The notes under the pieces are model-generated. The model was not told the DNA's origin. It made no database searches and was given only the letters and a program-made list of their open reading frames with translations. A stretch of DNA of 64,000 bases from Diadophis punctatus similis. Its lineage: Eukaryota; Chordata; Lepidosauria; Squamata; Dipsadidae. Made by a program: the position numbers and the translations under genes. The stretch is from the NCBI GenBank assembly GCA_023053685.1, contig JALIGW010000005.1, positions 47,085,242 through 47,149,241 on the forward strand, written 5' to 3'. Positions 46,701 through 59,995 of this stretch are shown here, in pieces (position 1 is the stretch's first letter; every line of letters begins with the position of its first letter).

Positions 46701-47659
46701 CAAATTGTTCCTACGTGCCAGTCCTTCCTTCGTCTTCAGCGGGGGGAGCCTTAAGGACAAGGCATTGGTTTGAGCACCGGGGCAAGGTTTTGATTTTACA
46801 GTCGCCATGCCTCATTTCCTGTATGGAAGTAGTGCTTCCAGACATACTAATCTAATTTAAGTGTTTAAAATCGTATAGCAGTGTATGTTGGGGGGTGGGG
46901 GTGGCAAAACATATCATAATGGTGAGAAAATTAAAAATGGGAAATGATATTATTTACCGTAGATCGCAGTTATATTTTCTGAATGAAATTCATAAAATCA
47001 GGAAGTAGGAAGGCTCATTTTAGACAGTTAAATCCAGCCTCCAGTTTAGTGCAGAAAGCGAAACCAAACATCCTAATAAATGTCAAGAATCCAGCATTTC
47101 TTTTCTGACCATTCAGAAGTTGTATTCTATTGATCCAGTATCAGAGAACCAGAGGGATTCATAAGTTGGCTTAGGAACTTGGGCACCTGAGTTTTCCTGG
47201 GTGACATTGGGCAAATCCAAAATGTTGCCTGGAAAACTCCATGGATTTATCCATGTAGTTGCCACGAGTCAAGACTGTCTTAAAGGGAGGAAAGAAAAAA
47301 AAAACGCCCTCTTAAGATTATTACATCAGATTCTGGATTATAATGGACAGGTCTATGTGATATTACCTTCAGATGTTTGAAAAGTGTGATCATAGCCTTC
47401 TTTGGTCATTGTTTTCATACACCCATTTCTCTCAGTTTTATCTAATAAGGCTTAATTCTGGGAAGATTTTTTAAATTTTATTATTTTTAATATTCAATTG
47501 GACTTTTCCATGTTACACAACTTGGAGTGAGAGAGAGAGAACAGGCCTTAACCATGTTCTGTATAACACCTCCTCATGTGCTTAAAGAGTGCTACCATAT
47601 TCTCCTGAGTTATCTTTTCTGGAGGATAAACATGATGCAAATATTTAGTTCACTGTAGT
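46701..47659. other. No gene or named repeat seen
   Basis: AT-rich with an AGAGAG patch at about 47529. Nothing recognised. Confidence 0.4.
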
Positions 47660-47667
47660 GCCTAGGG

Positions 47668-48171
47668 CAATGATGGCGAACCTTTTTTTGGAACCTTTTT
47701 TTGGAACCTCAGGTGCCAAAAGGGGGTGTGTGTCCACACCCATAATGCAATGCCCTCCCCCCGCGCATGCATACATGCACAACCCACCCACCCCCGTGCA
47801 TGTGCGCAGGCCTCACTGAAGCTTATGGACTTCTGGTAGGCCCATTGGGCCGTTTTTTCGCCTTCCTCAGGCTTCAGGAGGCTTTCCTGAAACCTGGGGA
47901 GAGCAAAAAACGGCCCAATGGGCCTACTGGAAGTTTGTTTCTGAACTTCTGGTAGGCCCGTTGGGTCTGTTTTTCGCCATCCACAGGCTCCCAAGGCTTT
48001 CCTGAAGCCTGGGGAGGGCGAAAACGCCCTCCCCCCACCCTCCAGAAGGCCAAAAATCTGCTGGCCAGTGCGCACATGCGTGCTGGAGCTGACAGGGCAA
48101 CGCCTCACATGCTCTCAGATATGGCTCCGCGTGCCACCAGTGGCACGCGTGCCATAGGTTCGCCATCACGG
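47668..48171. mobile_element. Non-autonomous hAT element, TGATGGCGAACCT family
   Basis: Ends CAATGATGGCGAACCT and AGGTTCGCCATCACGG are inverted repeats. A perfect 8-bp duplication GCCTAGGG lies at 47660-47667 and 48172-48179. The GC-rich interior contains repeated inverted GGGCCTACTGG / GGCCCATTGGGCC motifs. A relative is at 60955. Frames inside it are not genes. Confidence 0.9.
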
Positions 48172-48179
48172 GCCTAGGG

Positions 48180-48969
48180 CCTTTCTTCATCATTTGGTTA
48201 AATGATGACCATCTTCAGGTCAGTGTAAAACAAAATGGATACCACCTGCTACCCCTATGACAAATTTCCTCTTGTCTCCATTGCATCTATTCTGAGTTAC
48301 TACCAAGTGATGGGATTGAGGTGATTGGCTTTCTTCTCTGGCCTTGCTGCTGCCCACCCCCCTTCAACAGCCAATTAGGACAGTGCAACAAGAATTGAGA
48401 GACATGATGTTCAATGGGCGATTCTCCCTTATAGTAACCCAGATGTGGTAGCCCAGAGAGATGGATCCTGTTATTATTGTGCAACTTACTGACTCCTACA
48501 AAATAGGATAAATCACATCACAGTAATTAGCTGATCAAACACTTCTCTTCAAGGGAAGAACTAAGAGAATTATTGAAACTGGTAAGTATGAGTATATTGG
48601 CCAATAAGCAACAACACTACAGGTCAACATCCTTATTTCTTCACACTGCAGTGAGAAAAAGCAGGATTGTTGTATGATAAAGGTACTGTATTCACTGTTG
48701 CCATTTCAGATGCAATTGAACTGAAGTAGTTGAAACAAACAAAATAATGTTCAAATAAAATACTGGAGACTCATATCTTTTCCCCTACCATGTTGACAGC
48801 CTGGAGAGAAGTTGATGGGCTACAAGATTCTGGATTTCCACCTAGTTACTGAAAAGTGCTCAGAGGATATTCTGCATTACCTGGATTCCATCTTTTACCC
48901 AGTCTTATTCAACACCTTGTAGACAACCTATCACTGATCAGTTAATTGATTTATACCCCAAATCCATTA
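48180..48969. other. No gene or named repeat seen
   Basis: Nothing recognised. Confidence 0.4.
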
Positions 48970-49432
48970 CCGGTAGTCCTTGCTTAAGCAATCACTTAGC
49001 AACCATTCTAAGTAACAACAGATTTCCTACTTACAACCTTTTCTGGCATTCTGATGGCTGGACATGTGGGTGCACACACAAACACAAACACACACACACA
49101 CACACACTGCAGTCACATGACTGCATTTCAAGTGCTTGGCAACCAGCTCACCTTTACAGCTGATTGCAAACTTTCATGATCATGTGACCACAAGTTACAA
49201 CTTTTTTTTTTACTGGTTTCCAGTTTTTCTGGCTAGTATCTGCAGAAAAATATCCATAAGAATACATTGATTCATTCAATGATTGTGGCATTTGCTTAAC
49301 TGTTACTTGATGACAGTGGTGTTTGGTTAATGATTACTGCAAAAAAGGTCCAGTCCCATGAGTGTCTTGACTTAAAACTGCCATGACTTATAACGGATAT
49401 TCTGGGATCCATTACTGTCATACTTGAGGACC
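48970..49432. mobile_element. TIR DNA element, TAGTCCTTGCTTAAGCAA copy
   Basis: Starts ACCGGTAGTCCTTGCTTAAG and ends ACTTGAGGACCTATACTG. The interior TGATCATGTGACCACAAGTTACAAC is shared with the copy at 19107-19374. It has a short CA array at 49075-49106. No coding capacity. Confidence 0.6.
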
Positions 49433-49828
49433 TATACTGTTTTTTCCTGTACTTTTAGAAAGTGTAACCTTCATGAAAGTGAAAACTGCGCAGTAATTTG
49501 AATTTAAATAGGAGAATGGTACTTTCCCTTCTTGTCCCCAGAATTTACTGAACTAGGAACAGGTAACAAAATCCCTAAGTGGGTTTTGTTGCATACCTAA
49601 TTATTTCCACTATGCCCTGCTTCAGCTTTCAGATGGATTAGCTCTGCTAGCCAGTTATTCTGAAAATTGTGATGTCTCAGTTTTTAAAGAGCCATGGGTT
49701 CAAGAAGGCTATTCTACTTATGTTTTACTTTTTGAAGCCCTTAAATATATACAGTGTAATGATGTAGTGCTCTTTCCCATTCAAAAGAAATTAAAATCTA
49801 ACGGCCTTTGATACAGATACAGTATAAC
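49433..49828. other. No gene or named repeat seen
   Basis: Nothing recognised. Confidence 0.4.
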
Positions 49829-49965
49829 AAGAGTTGGAAGGGATCTTGGAGGTCTCCTAGTCCAACCCCCTGCTCAAGCAGGAGACCCTGTACCATTCCA
49901 GACAAGTGACTGTCCATTCTCTTCTTACAAGCCTCCAATGATGGAGCACCCACAACTTCCGAACT
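49829..49965 (-). mobile_element. CR1 LINE 3' UTR fragment
   Basis: AGAGTTGGAAGGGATCTTGG and AGTCCAACCCCCTGCTCAAG, then CTTCTTACAAGCCTCCAATG, are the complement of the CR1 3' end. Confidence 0.85.
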
Positions 49966-50067
49966 TTTTACAATTTAGGAAAAGCTGCTTATACTGAGAG
50001 AGGTGGTTTGCATATCGTTTTGTTTTTCATGTTATTTTTCATCTATAGCTGAATGAGTCATAATCTA

Positions 50068-51073
50068 CTATATTTTTCGGAGTATAAGACGCTCCAAAGT
50101 ATAAGACGCACCTAGCTTTTGGGGAGGAAAACAAGAAGAAGAAAAATCTGCCTCTGTCTCCCAGCAATTTGCCTCCTTGCAGCAAACAGCACAGATGATA
50201 TACACTGTTTGCAGTGTATTTCTGTGCATGTGTGCCTGACCCATAGAAATAGCAAAGAATTGGAGAAATGTACATTATGGCAGTATATTAATGCCGGAAA
50301 GTTTCCTTAAATGTAGTCACACTAACTCCTCCCAATTATTTAAATAGATCTACTCCAAACATTACTAAGTCAGGGTCTAACTCAGCTGCCTTATCTTAAT
50401 ACTACAACAGGACACTGTTACATTTCAGACTATACTTGTACAGATGCTGTTAAAATTGATGTGGCTTTCTGGAAGAATAGTTATTCTCTGCTATTTAAAA
50501 GAAGATACAATAGTACTGGGCCTCTTCAGATCAAGCATTTATTTTAAAAAGCTTTTTCATTTTGTTAAGTTGTCTAGAACAACAATAAAGCAGTCTTTAA
50601 AAAAATAAATCTAATAATTTGAACCATCTATAGGCATTTATAGTAATTGACTTACCTCCTTACAGCAAACAGCCAATTTCAGTTTCAGCACAGCCTGATT
50701 AGCACAAGAAAATAAAAATCTGCCTCTGCCTCTACCTCCCAGCAATTTGCCTCCTTGCAGCAAACAGCAAGTTTCAGTTTCACTTTCAGTTTTAGTCAGC
50801 CTCATTAGCACAAGCAGCTAATAGTTTCAGGCTGCAGGGATTGCCATAGCCTATTCCTGCCTGCAGCCTGAAACAGCTGATGGTCGGGAGGCCAATAATC
50901 ACTTGCTTGTGCTAATCAGGCTGTGTGCTGTTTGCTGCAAGGAGGCAAATTGCTGGGAGGCAGAGGCCAAAGGTGGGGATGCGTGAGTGGGGCTACATTC
51001 TGTGTATAAGACGCACCCAAATTTTCACCCTCTTTTGGGGGGGAAAGTGCGTCTTATACTCCGAAAAATATGG
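50068..51073. mobile_element. TIR element sharing ends with 40222-41624
   Basis: Ends CTATATTTTTCGGAGTATAA and its complement, with doubled TATAAGACGCACC units just inside, and TA flanks. The interior differs from the other copy. It has inverted pairs of GCAATTTGCCTCCTTGCAGCA / TGCTGCAAGGAGGCAAATTG, and CAGTTTCA-rich segments. No transposase. Confidence 0.85.
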
Positions 51074-51979
51074 TACACGTTTGCAGCTACACTCTACAAA
51101 TTAAAATCAAAGAGCTGAGAACAGCTTGTTATTTGTTTCCTGATTCAAGTTCTGAATACCAACTTCAAATAAATTAAAACAGGTGAGGAAAAGTGTAGGA
51201 AAGATAATGAGAGAATCCTACAAAATGGTATTGATAGTCCAACCTTAAGAGAGAGAAAAACAGCAGGGATATTTTAGCATAGTTCAGTTATGTGGAAGGA
51301 TATAAAAAGATGAGATGATCAAGATCTTTCTTTGGTTCCAAAATGCAGGACATTGATTCAAATTATGGGATGGCAGTTTCTGATTGACAGTTAGGAAAAA
51401 CTTTCTAACTAGGAAAAAAAGATTACAATTTTTTAGTTTCTCAGGAGTCTTTCATAATCACATATATCATCAGGTGGTATCAAATTCCATTGCATAAAGG
51501 GAGCCATTGCACAGAATTTATCTGCACATTTAGCTTTTAAGCCAGCCTTTCTCCTGCCAATTATCCTTTAGATAACCTGGGCTACATTTCCATCAACCAT
51601 GCCAGAAATGGCATCAACCATGCCATCAATCATGCCAGAAATGATGAGAACTAGAATCCAATACATCTAGACAGTACCAGGAAGTTACATAGTACTGATT
51701 TTATTTTGAACACGGGGAGAAATTCAAGTTTCTTATTGTTAAAAAGTAAAATTATTTGTAACTTTCTTTGTAACTTGATCACATTTTAAAATAAATCATA
51801 ACCTACTGTTCTTATAAAATGTTCTTATCCGTATAAGCAATTATTTATTGCTATTTGACTGGGCATATCATGCAGTATTTGCTAGGGAAGCATGCAACGG
51901 GATAATTTATCATTTAGGCTGATAGCTCCCACAATTTATCTCTTTCAAATTGAAAAGAGTTGGTTCCATATGTTGCAGA
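51074..51979. other. No gene or named repeat seen
   Basis: AT-rich. A small ATGCCAGAAATG / ATCAACCATGCC duplication lies at about 51594-51645. Confidence 0.4.
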
Positions 51980-52247
51980 ACTACTTGGATATACCGGTTT
52001 AGCAACTCAATGCAGCAAAGAAGATAACATTTGACAGATGATATTTCGGGGTGATGATCTCAGAATCACTCTCTTTTTCATGGATTTAAATAAGAAATAA
52101 TCCATGCATATATGTGGAACTCCCAATCGGTTACACATTTCAGGTCTGCTTCTTTAACTCCCAATCTGGCCATTCTTAGTCATTCATCCCAAATGCACCA
52201 AATGGAGGAAGGGGACAAGCACAGCTAAACCAGTATATCCAAGTAGT
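51980..52247. repeat. Inverted repeat pair enclosing about 215 bp
   Basis: ACTACTTGGATATACCGG plus TTTAGC (51980-52003) recurs inverted at about 52224-52247 with one mismatch. It has the form of a small terminal-inverted-repeat element, but no target duplication is clear. Confidence 0.7.
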
Positions 52248-53574
52248 ATATGATTGGAGATTGCTATGCTATTTGAACTGGTCTATAATGTTTAGCAACA
52301 GAGAATGTTGTCTTTATCAGAAGAGTTAAAATTCACAACTCCAGTTTGATCAGTGGAATGGGACAGTCAAAAAAGAGTAGATCCTACTATTACAGAGAAA
52401 AAGGACATAGCAACTGCTGGCAGAAGACAACAAAGGATTGGAAGAGAAAACTACCTGTCACAAAATCTGCCTTTTGCTTCTTATTCTGACCTGTTGCCTT
52501 GAGGAACAATGGAGGATTCTCTGTCCTTATCACTATGGAAAACTTCCAAGCCAACTAGCTTTCAGATAGATCCTGGTAGTGCCATTTTGCTTTCTGTCTC
52601 AGCAACAAAATAGTTAGTCCTTTAGGTTGGGCAATTGGCTTTGGGACAGCTTCTCTTAATTCGCTGAAGCAGTCATGTGATAAGTTCGGATTGGGGAGAT
52701 GAAGGGCATGTGCTACTATAATAGCTTCGGGGATAGCTGGGGCCCAGCAGTTTCAGGTTACAACCAGCCTCAAAATCAATCAAGGAATCTCAATTTCCAG
52801 GTGTTCTTTTATGCCCCTCAAGTGAGGAAGAGATGGTATGAGTCAGTTTCAACCCTGAGCTACAAATATTCTCCTTTATTGGTACCTCATGTTTGTTAAT
52901 CCATTAATTGTGTAGGAGGATGTCTGTTACTTGTAATGATCCTTTGAATTAGAAAACAAGTCTGAGTGGTTTATGTAACTTGTATGGAGATATTTGTAAA
53001 TGACACATATTCACATTAATAATAATTTGGACAAATGATACTAATTTTGTAATTACTTCATTAAGCAAGTGACACCAATTCCTGCCAAGATTTGGTCTAT
53101 TGTATGCAAAACTTGAGGTATCAAGGTCTGGCAAATCAAAGTTCTATTTTGAACGGATGAAGAGTTGTGTGTTGATTTAGTACTGATTTGTATCCTCTTT
53201 TGGAATCCAATCCTTTTAGTTTATTTAGTTTGCTTACCATGATGTGTGGCTGAGCTTGGGGAATAAGGGGATGAGATGCTGCTTAAGAAACAATCAGACA
53301 AGAGAGGCAGGAGCCCCAGTGACTTAACAGTCAGAGGAAGAAACTTAGGAAGGAAGGACTGCCTAATTGATCAGGCAGTTAAAAGTAGCAGTGGGAAGTT
53401 GTACCTTCAGACTTGCAACATTCTGTTAATATAGCCTTACAATAAAGTAGAATTAGTTTATCTTGGCATGTTTCCTGTCTGGTTTATCAGATAAGGCTGA
53501 CATTAATATTACAAGTTCCATACAAACTTGTCATCACCACTTTAACTGCCTGATCAATTAGTTTATTCCTTTGA
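52248..53574. other. No gene or named repeat seen
   Basis: Nothing recognised; no frame longer than 70 codons. Confidence 0.4.
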
Positions 53575-53665
53575 CGGTTTATTTATTTATTTTATTTATT
53601 TAAATGGATTTCTATGCCGCCCAACTCCCGGGGGACTCTGGGCGGTTAAGCCACTGTGGACTCCT
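53575..53665 (-). mobile_element. L2-type LINE 3' terminus
   Basis: A TTTATTTATTTATTTTA tail at the left, then GCCGCCCAACTCCCGGGGGA, the complement of the L2 end at 37825-37860. Confidence 0.8.
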
Positions 53666-54354
53666 GCCCCTCTTATCTGATTGTTTCCTAGGTAGCATCC
53701 CTTCCCCAAGCTCATTCACAAATTCCATTATACCTACGCTATGCTTTTATTTCATTTATTTTTATGGAACTATCAATATTTATACTAAGGGCAAACTGAG
53801 CATGCTAAGGATCAAAAATGAAAAATCCCAGTTAACTATTAGATAATATTTTAAATCTTGCTGTCAGAGCAAGTGGATCTCAAAATATAAGTAACAAAAA
53901 GCCTACCTTTTCGAAGAACAGTATATGTTTACAAACATTTTGTCATATTTATTATTGACAGTAAATTAAGTCCACAAAGTTTTAATAACTTACCTTGTAT
54001 CACATTTTGGTTAGGCTTGTATGAATCAATCCTGTTTTAATTTGAACTGAGGGTTGATTGGATTTAAGTTTTTTTAAATTCCAGATTCCGTTGCATTCAA
54101 ACTTAATTTGAATTAAGTCTGGAATTACTGAAAAGTAGCTTGTTGCTAGCACAAGAGAGAAACAGGTTAAAGGTTTATGATTGGCCACATTAAAGAAGCT
54201 AAAAATGGAGAAAGTCAATGAATCAGGCAGTGTTTTGTTGCCATGTCATCTGCAACCTTGTGTATCAACACACAGAGGCAATAGACCTCTGGTGCCTAAG
54301 CAATAAAACAACTCATTAAAAAATCAGTGAATAATCAACCATTTCGTCACTTGG
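53666..54354. other. No gene or named repeat seen
   Basis: AT-rich; nothing recognised. Confidence 0.4.
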
Positions 54355-54424
54355 AGCTGGCTGGAGAATTCTGGGAGTTGAAGTCTACAAGTCTTAAAGT
54401 TGCCAAGTTTGAAGACCTCTGCTC
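54355..54424. mobile_element. hAT MITE half-copy
   Basis: GAATTCTGGGAGTTGAAGT and AGTTTGAAGACCTCTG are the right half of the short palindromic element also found within 40222-41624. The left half is missing. Confidence 0.65.
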
Positions 54425-57204
54425 TAGCCCCATGCCCATGCTCATTTGAGAAAAAGCTGTATTGTTAAGCTTGTGTGACTATTCTGTCAGTTCTTGTGGA
54501 TTTGAGTTTCAAGTCTTCCCTAGATCGGTAATGTTGTAAATCCTGAGTTGGTGCCCTCAAGATTAATGATTTGCACACAGGTTTGTTTGGCCGGCTCAGG
54601 AAAATGAAATTTCCATGGTTTCCAAAATAAAGATTTTATAGATAATTGTCTAGCCACCCAGTCCCTGACTTGATGCTTTTGTGGTTGTACTAAGCATACC
54701 TTCTTAAAATTGATAAGCACAACTCCTTAGGGAATGGCCAGGTAAATGTCGCAACTACAAATCTCTGTAGTATAAAAATACCCCAATATTGTAGTTTGCT
54801 GGCAATATTCTGAATTAACAATTTGCTATATTGCATATAAGAATTGAATATAAGAATGCCTAAAGTAATAATAAGTAGAGCAGCCATCAGATCTCTTAAA
54901 TACTCTGTAGACACTAGATTCTATTCATTGCTTTGAAGCAAGCCCCTACTTCAATTCACAAATCTGCTTTGAAAGGATGTTTCTAGCAAAGCTTTGTCAA
55001 ATCAAATCACCCATTCATAATTTAATCTTGAATTCTTTTGAATCTCACATCTGCTAGATGTACTGCCAGCTGAAAATAACTATTCCACAAGAGACTGAAT
55101 AGCACTGAAAAATAGAATAAACACAGCACTGTACAAGCTTCCTACCTCTATATCTTTATATCATTTTCCTGAGACTGGTGCCATCCAGATACTTGGGATA
55201 TCAAGTCCCATAATTCCCAGCCAGCCTAAAATCAAACTGAATGGAAACCATGGAGTTGAAGACCAAATCATCTGATCAGTGGACCCTAGGAAGGCTGATT
55301 CACAAAAAATGTTTACACATTTTCCGGATTTGCATACATAGCTATTGAATTATTAGGGTAGAGCGTGCTCCTACACAATGATGAGTACTGTTAGCTGTTG
55401 GTGCTGGAAAATGATCTTGCCACATATCAGTAAGTAGCACTTTTCCCCATGCATAATAGTAATTTTTTGTGTGTATATGTATGTGAGTGCTAAGTAATAT
55501 CAAATTTTACCATAAGCTACTGTGGTTATTTAATTTGATTATTCAGAAGAATTCCTTATCTTTCAATTACTAAATCACCTGACATTAAAAAAAAATCTCA
55601 GTTATGGTACAAGAGAATGTGGTTTTACTGGTTGCATGCAGGATTCAACAATGACTTGCTCCACATGCCGGTAACTAGGCACAAGGTAGGTCTCTTCAAA
55701 AAAAAAAACCCTTTACCTTGTGCAGGAGAAAAAGGTGAAAGGGCAGCCTGAGCAATAAATGCATTTTTCCCTCAGTTCTACAGCTCCGAATGGGTGGAGA
55801 CTGCCTGCTGGCTGGTGTGCTGGTAAAAATAAGAATCAGTCTAATGCATTAGATAAAATCATCCTTGTTACCTAAACGTATGAAGAGTTTGTACTCCTTT
55901 GCCAAATCAATAAGTTACTTTTTACATTTTTGCTAGGTGATCATTTCTCAGCATAGTTCAACTCAAACTGATGCTGATTTTATATTACAAACGTGCATGA
56001 AAGATTGATTAGTACGTTGGGGATTAGAGTAATAAAAATTGAAATATAAATACAAGTACAAAAATGCATTCAAACTATTGGGGAGAAGATTCTGTCAGAT
56101 ATAAAGTATAAGCTACAGATTGCTAACCGTAATCAATGATTGTACAGTTGTGGCATCAGCAATAGTACTTGAGAGCCAAGCTTTCTACAGTGGAAAAAAA
56201 ATACTAGTTGACATCATCATAAGAATAGATTTTACAAGAGTAATTACCTCTGTCCTATTGGGAGCAATGAATGCATGTACAGTAGGTGATTGGAGTAAAG
56301 AGAATATGCAGGAAGAAAGAACCATGTTCACAACTGATTAAGCATAAATGTCAAAAGTAAATGGACAAGCTAGTTTGAAAAATATCTAAATAGAGAACGT
56401 TGGAGTAAAACCTTTGGTTCAAAATGAAATGAAACGAAACGAACAGTTGAACAACTTTATTATTCAAGGTGAAATTGATATAAAAATGTTAAAAAGTTTT
56501 GATACAAGGTACCTAAAATGTGTGTATATATAGAAATGCACAAATGTACTTAAATCCAAGAAATAAAGTAATGTTAACACAATTTAAAGTCTATTTTCAA
56601 AACTTTTATGTTGGAAATAAAGGTTCAACTACTGACGATTTTAAGCATCAAAACTTGAACTACAATGGTTAGCACAACAAGAGTAGTATATAGTTAATAA
56701 CCTCAGATGATGTAATCTCTATATAAAAAGGTCTAAGTAGGACCCAGTATTATGAAATATACATTTGGAAGTTTATATTGTTTTGTATTAAGAATCCAAT
56801 GAGATTTTCCTCCCACATTCCAGTTTATGACACATATAGTCTCCCCATTATTGTTTATACTTTGAATAAGAGCTATACCAGGCTTCTGTAGCTACCCAAA
56901 CTTCCATTATATACACTGGAGACTAGCTATCCTTCTCTCCCTTATCCAAATTCTTATCTCAGCTATAGGATGGAAGAAAAAAAGGTTAGCAAATGTGAAG
57001 ATCATCTGGAAGACACAAATCATATAATGTCACATATATACAAACTCTTCTTTGGGAGTTGCCTAAACCCTCTGGAAATAGTTTATGAAATATGTAAATG
57101 GATTTTGTAACTAGAAAACTATTGTGGCATAAAGTGTCAGATAACCATCTCCTGTAAAAATAATTAAGTATATTTCAGGTAATCATATTTTTGTTTGACA
57201 CATG
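54425..57204. other. 2.8 kb without a recognisable gene
   Basis: AT-rich and stop-dense. A possible hAT-type remnant (AAGTCCCATAATTCCCAG) lies at about 55200-55230. Confidence 0.4.
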
Positions 57205-57385
57205 TCTTTTATCAAGGAACTCAAGGCAGCTTATAGTTTTCATTTTAACCCCATAACAAAACTTAGGAGTTAAAGTGGCTGAAATAAAACAGCAGACTCA
57301 AAGTCACCTGGAATGTTTCCATAAATGAGACTTATCTGGAATCTCGATTTCTCCAGTCCTAGTTGACTACTTTAACTACTATATC
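57205..57385 (+). mobile_element. MIR-like SINE relic
   Basis: Order of blocks AACTCAAGGCAGCTTATA, CCCCATAACAAAACTTAGG, CAAAGTCACCTGGAATG and CCTAGTTGACTACTTTAACT is that of an old L2-mobilised SINE common in reptiles. Highly diverged. Confidence 0.45.
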
Positions 57386-59631
57386 ACACATAAAGCACAC
57401 ACAAATCTGGCAGTTTGTCAACTTAGTAAGGTTGAGAACTCTGATTTCTGCTTGTCTTACTGATCCCAGATGATGAAGAGAATCTAGTCCATATTCACTC
57501 ACAACTGTTTTGTAGATGATATTTAAATTAATTACAGTGCAACACTCAAACTTTTGGATATGGAGTCACCCTGCAGATCATGGTGAGAAGGGCTAATATT
57601 CACTGTCATCAAAGGTAGTGATTGCCACCCATTTAGATTATTTTAAAAGGGAACCAATTCATGGTCAATGCAGCTGTCAAAGGATGCTAGTCTTGAGAGC
57701 TCTTTGATAGATTGCATATGTTGAATTCCAGTTGCTATGGAGTAACAATGGAATGCAGCAATCCCTCTTTCTCTCTCTGTCTCGCCTACATACACACCTA
57801 CACGCTCTTGTCCACAAAAGTTAGATCCTGAATGCATCTGGTTCTTTAGGAATGCTGAATTCCATGAGCCATTTGTCTGCTCCAGCAGAGCTGTTCTTAT
57901 GCTAAGTTTATACTAGATTCCGAGTATTTCTGAGTAGTCAGAGTAATAAAATTAAAGATAAATGATTGTTTTGCACTAGTTATACCTTCCATCCTCAGAA
58001 TTCATCATCTATAACGTATGAATATCAATTGGTTGAGAAGGTGCTAGTGAGTTAAAGTTCGTCAGATATAGGTTAATACTGTACTTGTATCATACATGTA
58101 ATTCAAAATGCTTGATTCAAAAGTGCAACCAGCGCATTCTTAAGATTCCGAGGAGGGAGAGAATATTCATTTAAATTCTTCTATCTCACTGCACCTTACT
58201 TCAGTTTAATTTTATCCATTGTAATTGACAGAATATGGGATAAATTGAAATAGCATTGCCATTATATTTTAACTAAATGATTGTGTTCCCTTGAAAGAAA
58301 AATATTGATCCATGTGATTATTTTGAGCACTAAATTATAATTTAAATGGGTCACCTTCATTGTCCAAGGAAATTATCCACATCACAGATCAACTCTGCCT
58401 TTTCAATTCAATTCACCTTCTACCTCAAACCAGGATTCTGCATATGGATCTAATTCAAAAACCAAAATAGATCCCTGAAACTAAGGATCCCTATTGTACA
58501 TTTTATGGAAGCTGCAATTTGGAACTCTTAATATAGCAATTGCATCCACTTTAATTTAAATTTAATTTAATTTCTCTTAAAAAATTTAAGAGAAAACGAA
58601 AGTGAACATTATAGAACATATCTATAATCTATAACTGTTGACACTACTGTGTATCTTTTTCTCTCCATTTCTGTCAAGTAGAAACATGACATAAAATTAG
58701 TGTGTTGCATATTTCAACCCTACCATCTGGCAACAGTGAGGAAAGCCACAATGTTATCATGCCAAATAATTTATTGTGTTTTACTACAGATTACAGCCAA
58801 GGGTAGAGTCAAAAAAATGTTCTTTACAATATTTAATTCCACTCTTGATTTATTTGGGTGTGTATGTGTGTGCATTCTTTTGATTTTAATATACAGTATC
58901 TCTACCTCTACCTCTTTATCTACCTACCTAACCACCTACCTATCTATCCTTTTGATTTATATATTATTTTGATTTGTGAATGTAGATTTGGCAATTTTGC
59001 AATGAATGCCCCAAGCTAAAATGACTTGTTTCACCTGTCTATAAATGGTACAAATGGTATGTTTGTTTTAAAGATACTGTTTTAGTGTTGATGCCAGTTA
59101 ATTATTGAGAAGAAATTTGGAATAGTTTACTCATGCTTGTGACTGAGTGCAAACAAGTTAAAAATGCAAAAAGGTATGTATTTATTGTTTGAAATAATTT
59201 AAGATATATTGCAAATGGCCTATTACACTTATTATGCAACCTTATATAATTACTAAATGCATTGTTTCGTCATCTTTTTATATAACGAAAGACTAGTGAG
59301 CAATCATGACTAAATCCAGCAGACACAATAAAAGGCTAAAACATGGGCATTAGCTATTTGCTTATTGTATTTATAACCCCCCCTTTTCCTTGAAAGTTCA
59401 AGATAAAACACACGAGGATCTTTCTCACTGTATCTCCAACGCACAATAGTTGAGACCAAGAGGACATGACTAAGTCATCCACTACACAAAACAAGTTGTT
59501 TTACCATTGTTTGTAGGTCAAGTAGTTGGGTTTACATAATGCCAAGGCAAAACTAAACCATATTTTGACTTACTCTGCTAAAACTGGTCTTAAATAACCC
59601 AGGAACTAAAGCCATATCCAAACAATTCTAC
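57386..59631. other. 2.2 kb without a recognisable gene
   Basis: AT-rich. A CTAC/CTAT microsatellite patch lies at 58902-58950. Confidence 0.45.
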
Positions 59632-59639
59632 CTACTGTA

Positions 59640-59987
59640 CAGGGGTGGGTTCTAACTTACCTAGCTGCCAGTTTGCTTCCTCAAGATGGTGACTGCATGC
59701 ACAGTGCCAGAAACTCTGCTTCTGCACATGCTCAGAAGAAAAATAAAATAAAAATTGAATTCAAATTTTTTTTAAAAAAAAGAAAGCCAAAAACAAGATG
59801 GCGACCCCGTGCACAGTAGCGGAAACTTGGCTTCTGCACATGCTCAGAAGAAAAAAAATTCAAAAAAAGATGGCGGCGCCCACGGACCGGCACCGACCGA
59901 ACCAGTTCTGTGATGTCATAGTGACGTCACCAGCAGATCGCTACCAGTTCGGGCAAACCAGTCCGAACTGGGAAGAACCCACCTCTG
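59640..59987. mobile_element. Non-autonomous hAT element, GGGTGGGTTC family
   Basis: Ends CAGGGGTGGGTTC and GAACCCACCTCTG; perfect 8-bp duplication CTACTGTA at 59632-59639 and 59988-59995. The interior has a roughly 110-base segment (GATGGTGACTGCATGCACAGTG...) partly repeated at about 59795-59850. Same family as 4169-4457. Confidence 0.9.
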
Positions 59988-59995
59988 CTACTGTA

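Noticed and set aside
47662..48193. Several frames of 60-148 codons
   Set aside because: They lie wholly inside a GC-rich hAT element with inverted motifs.
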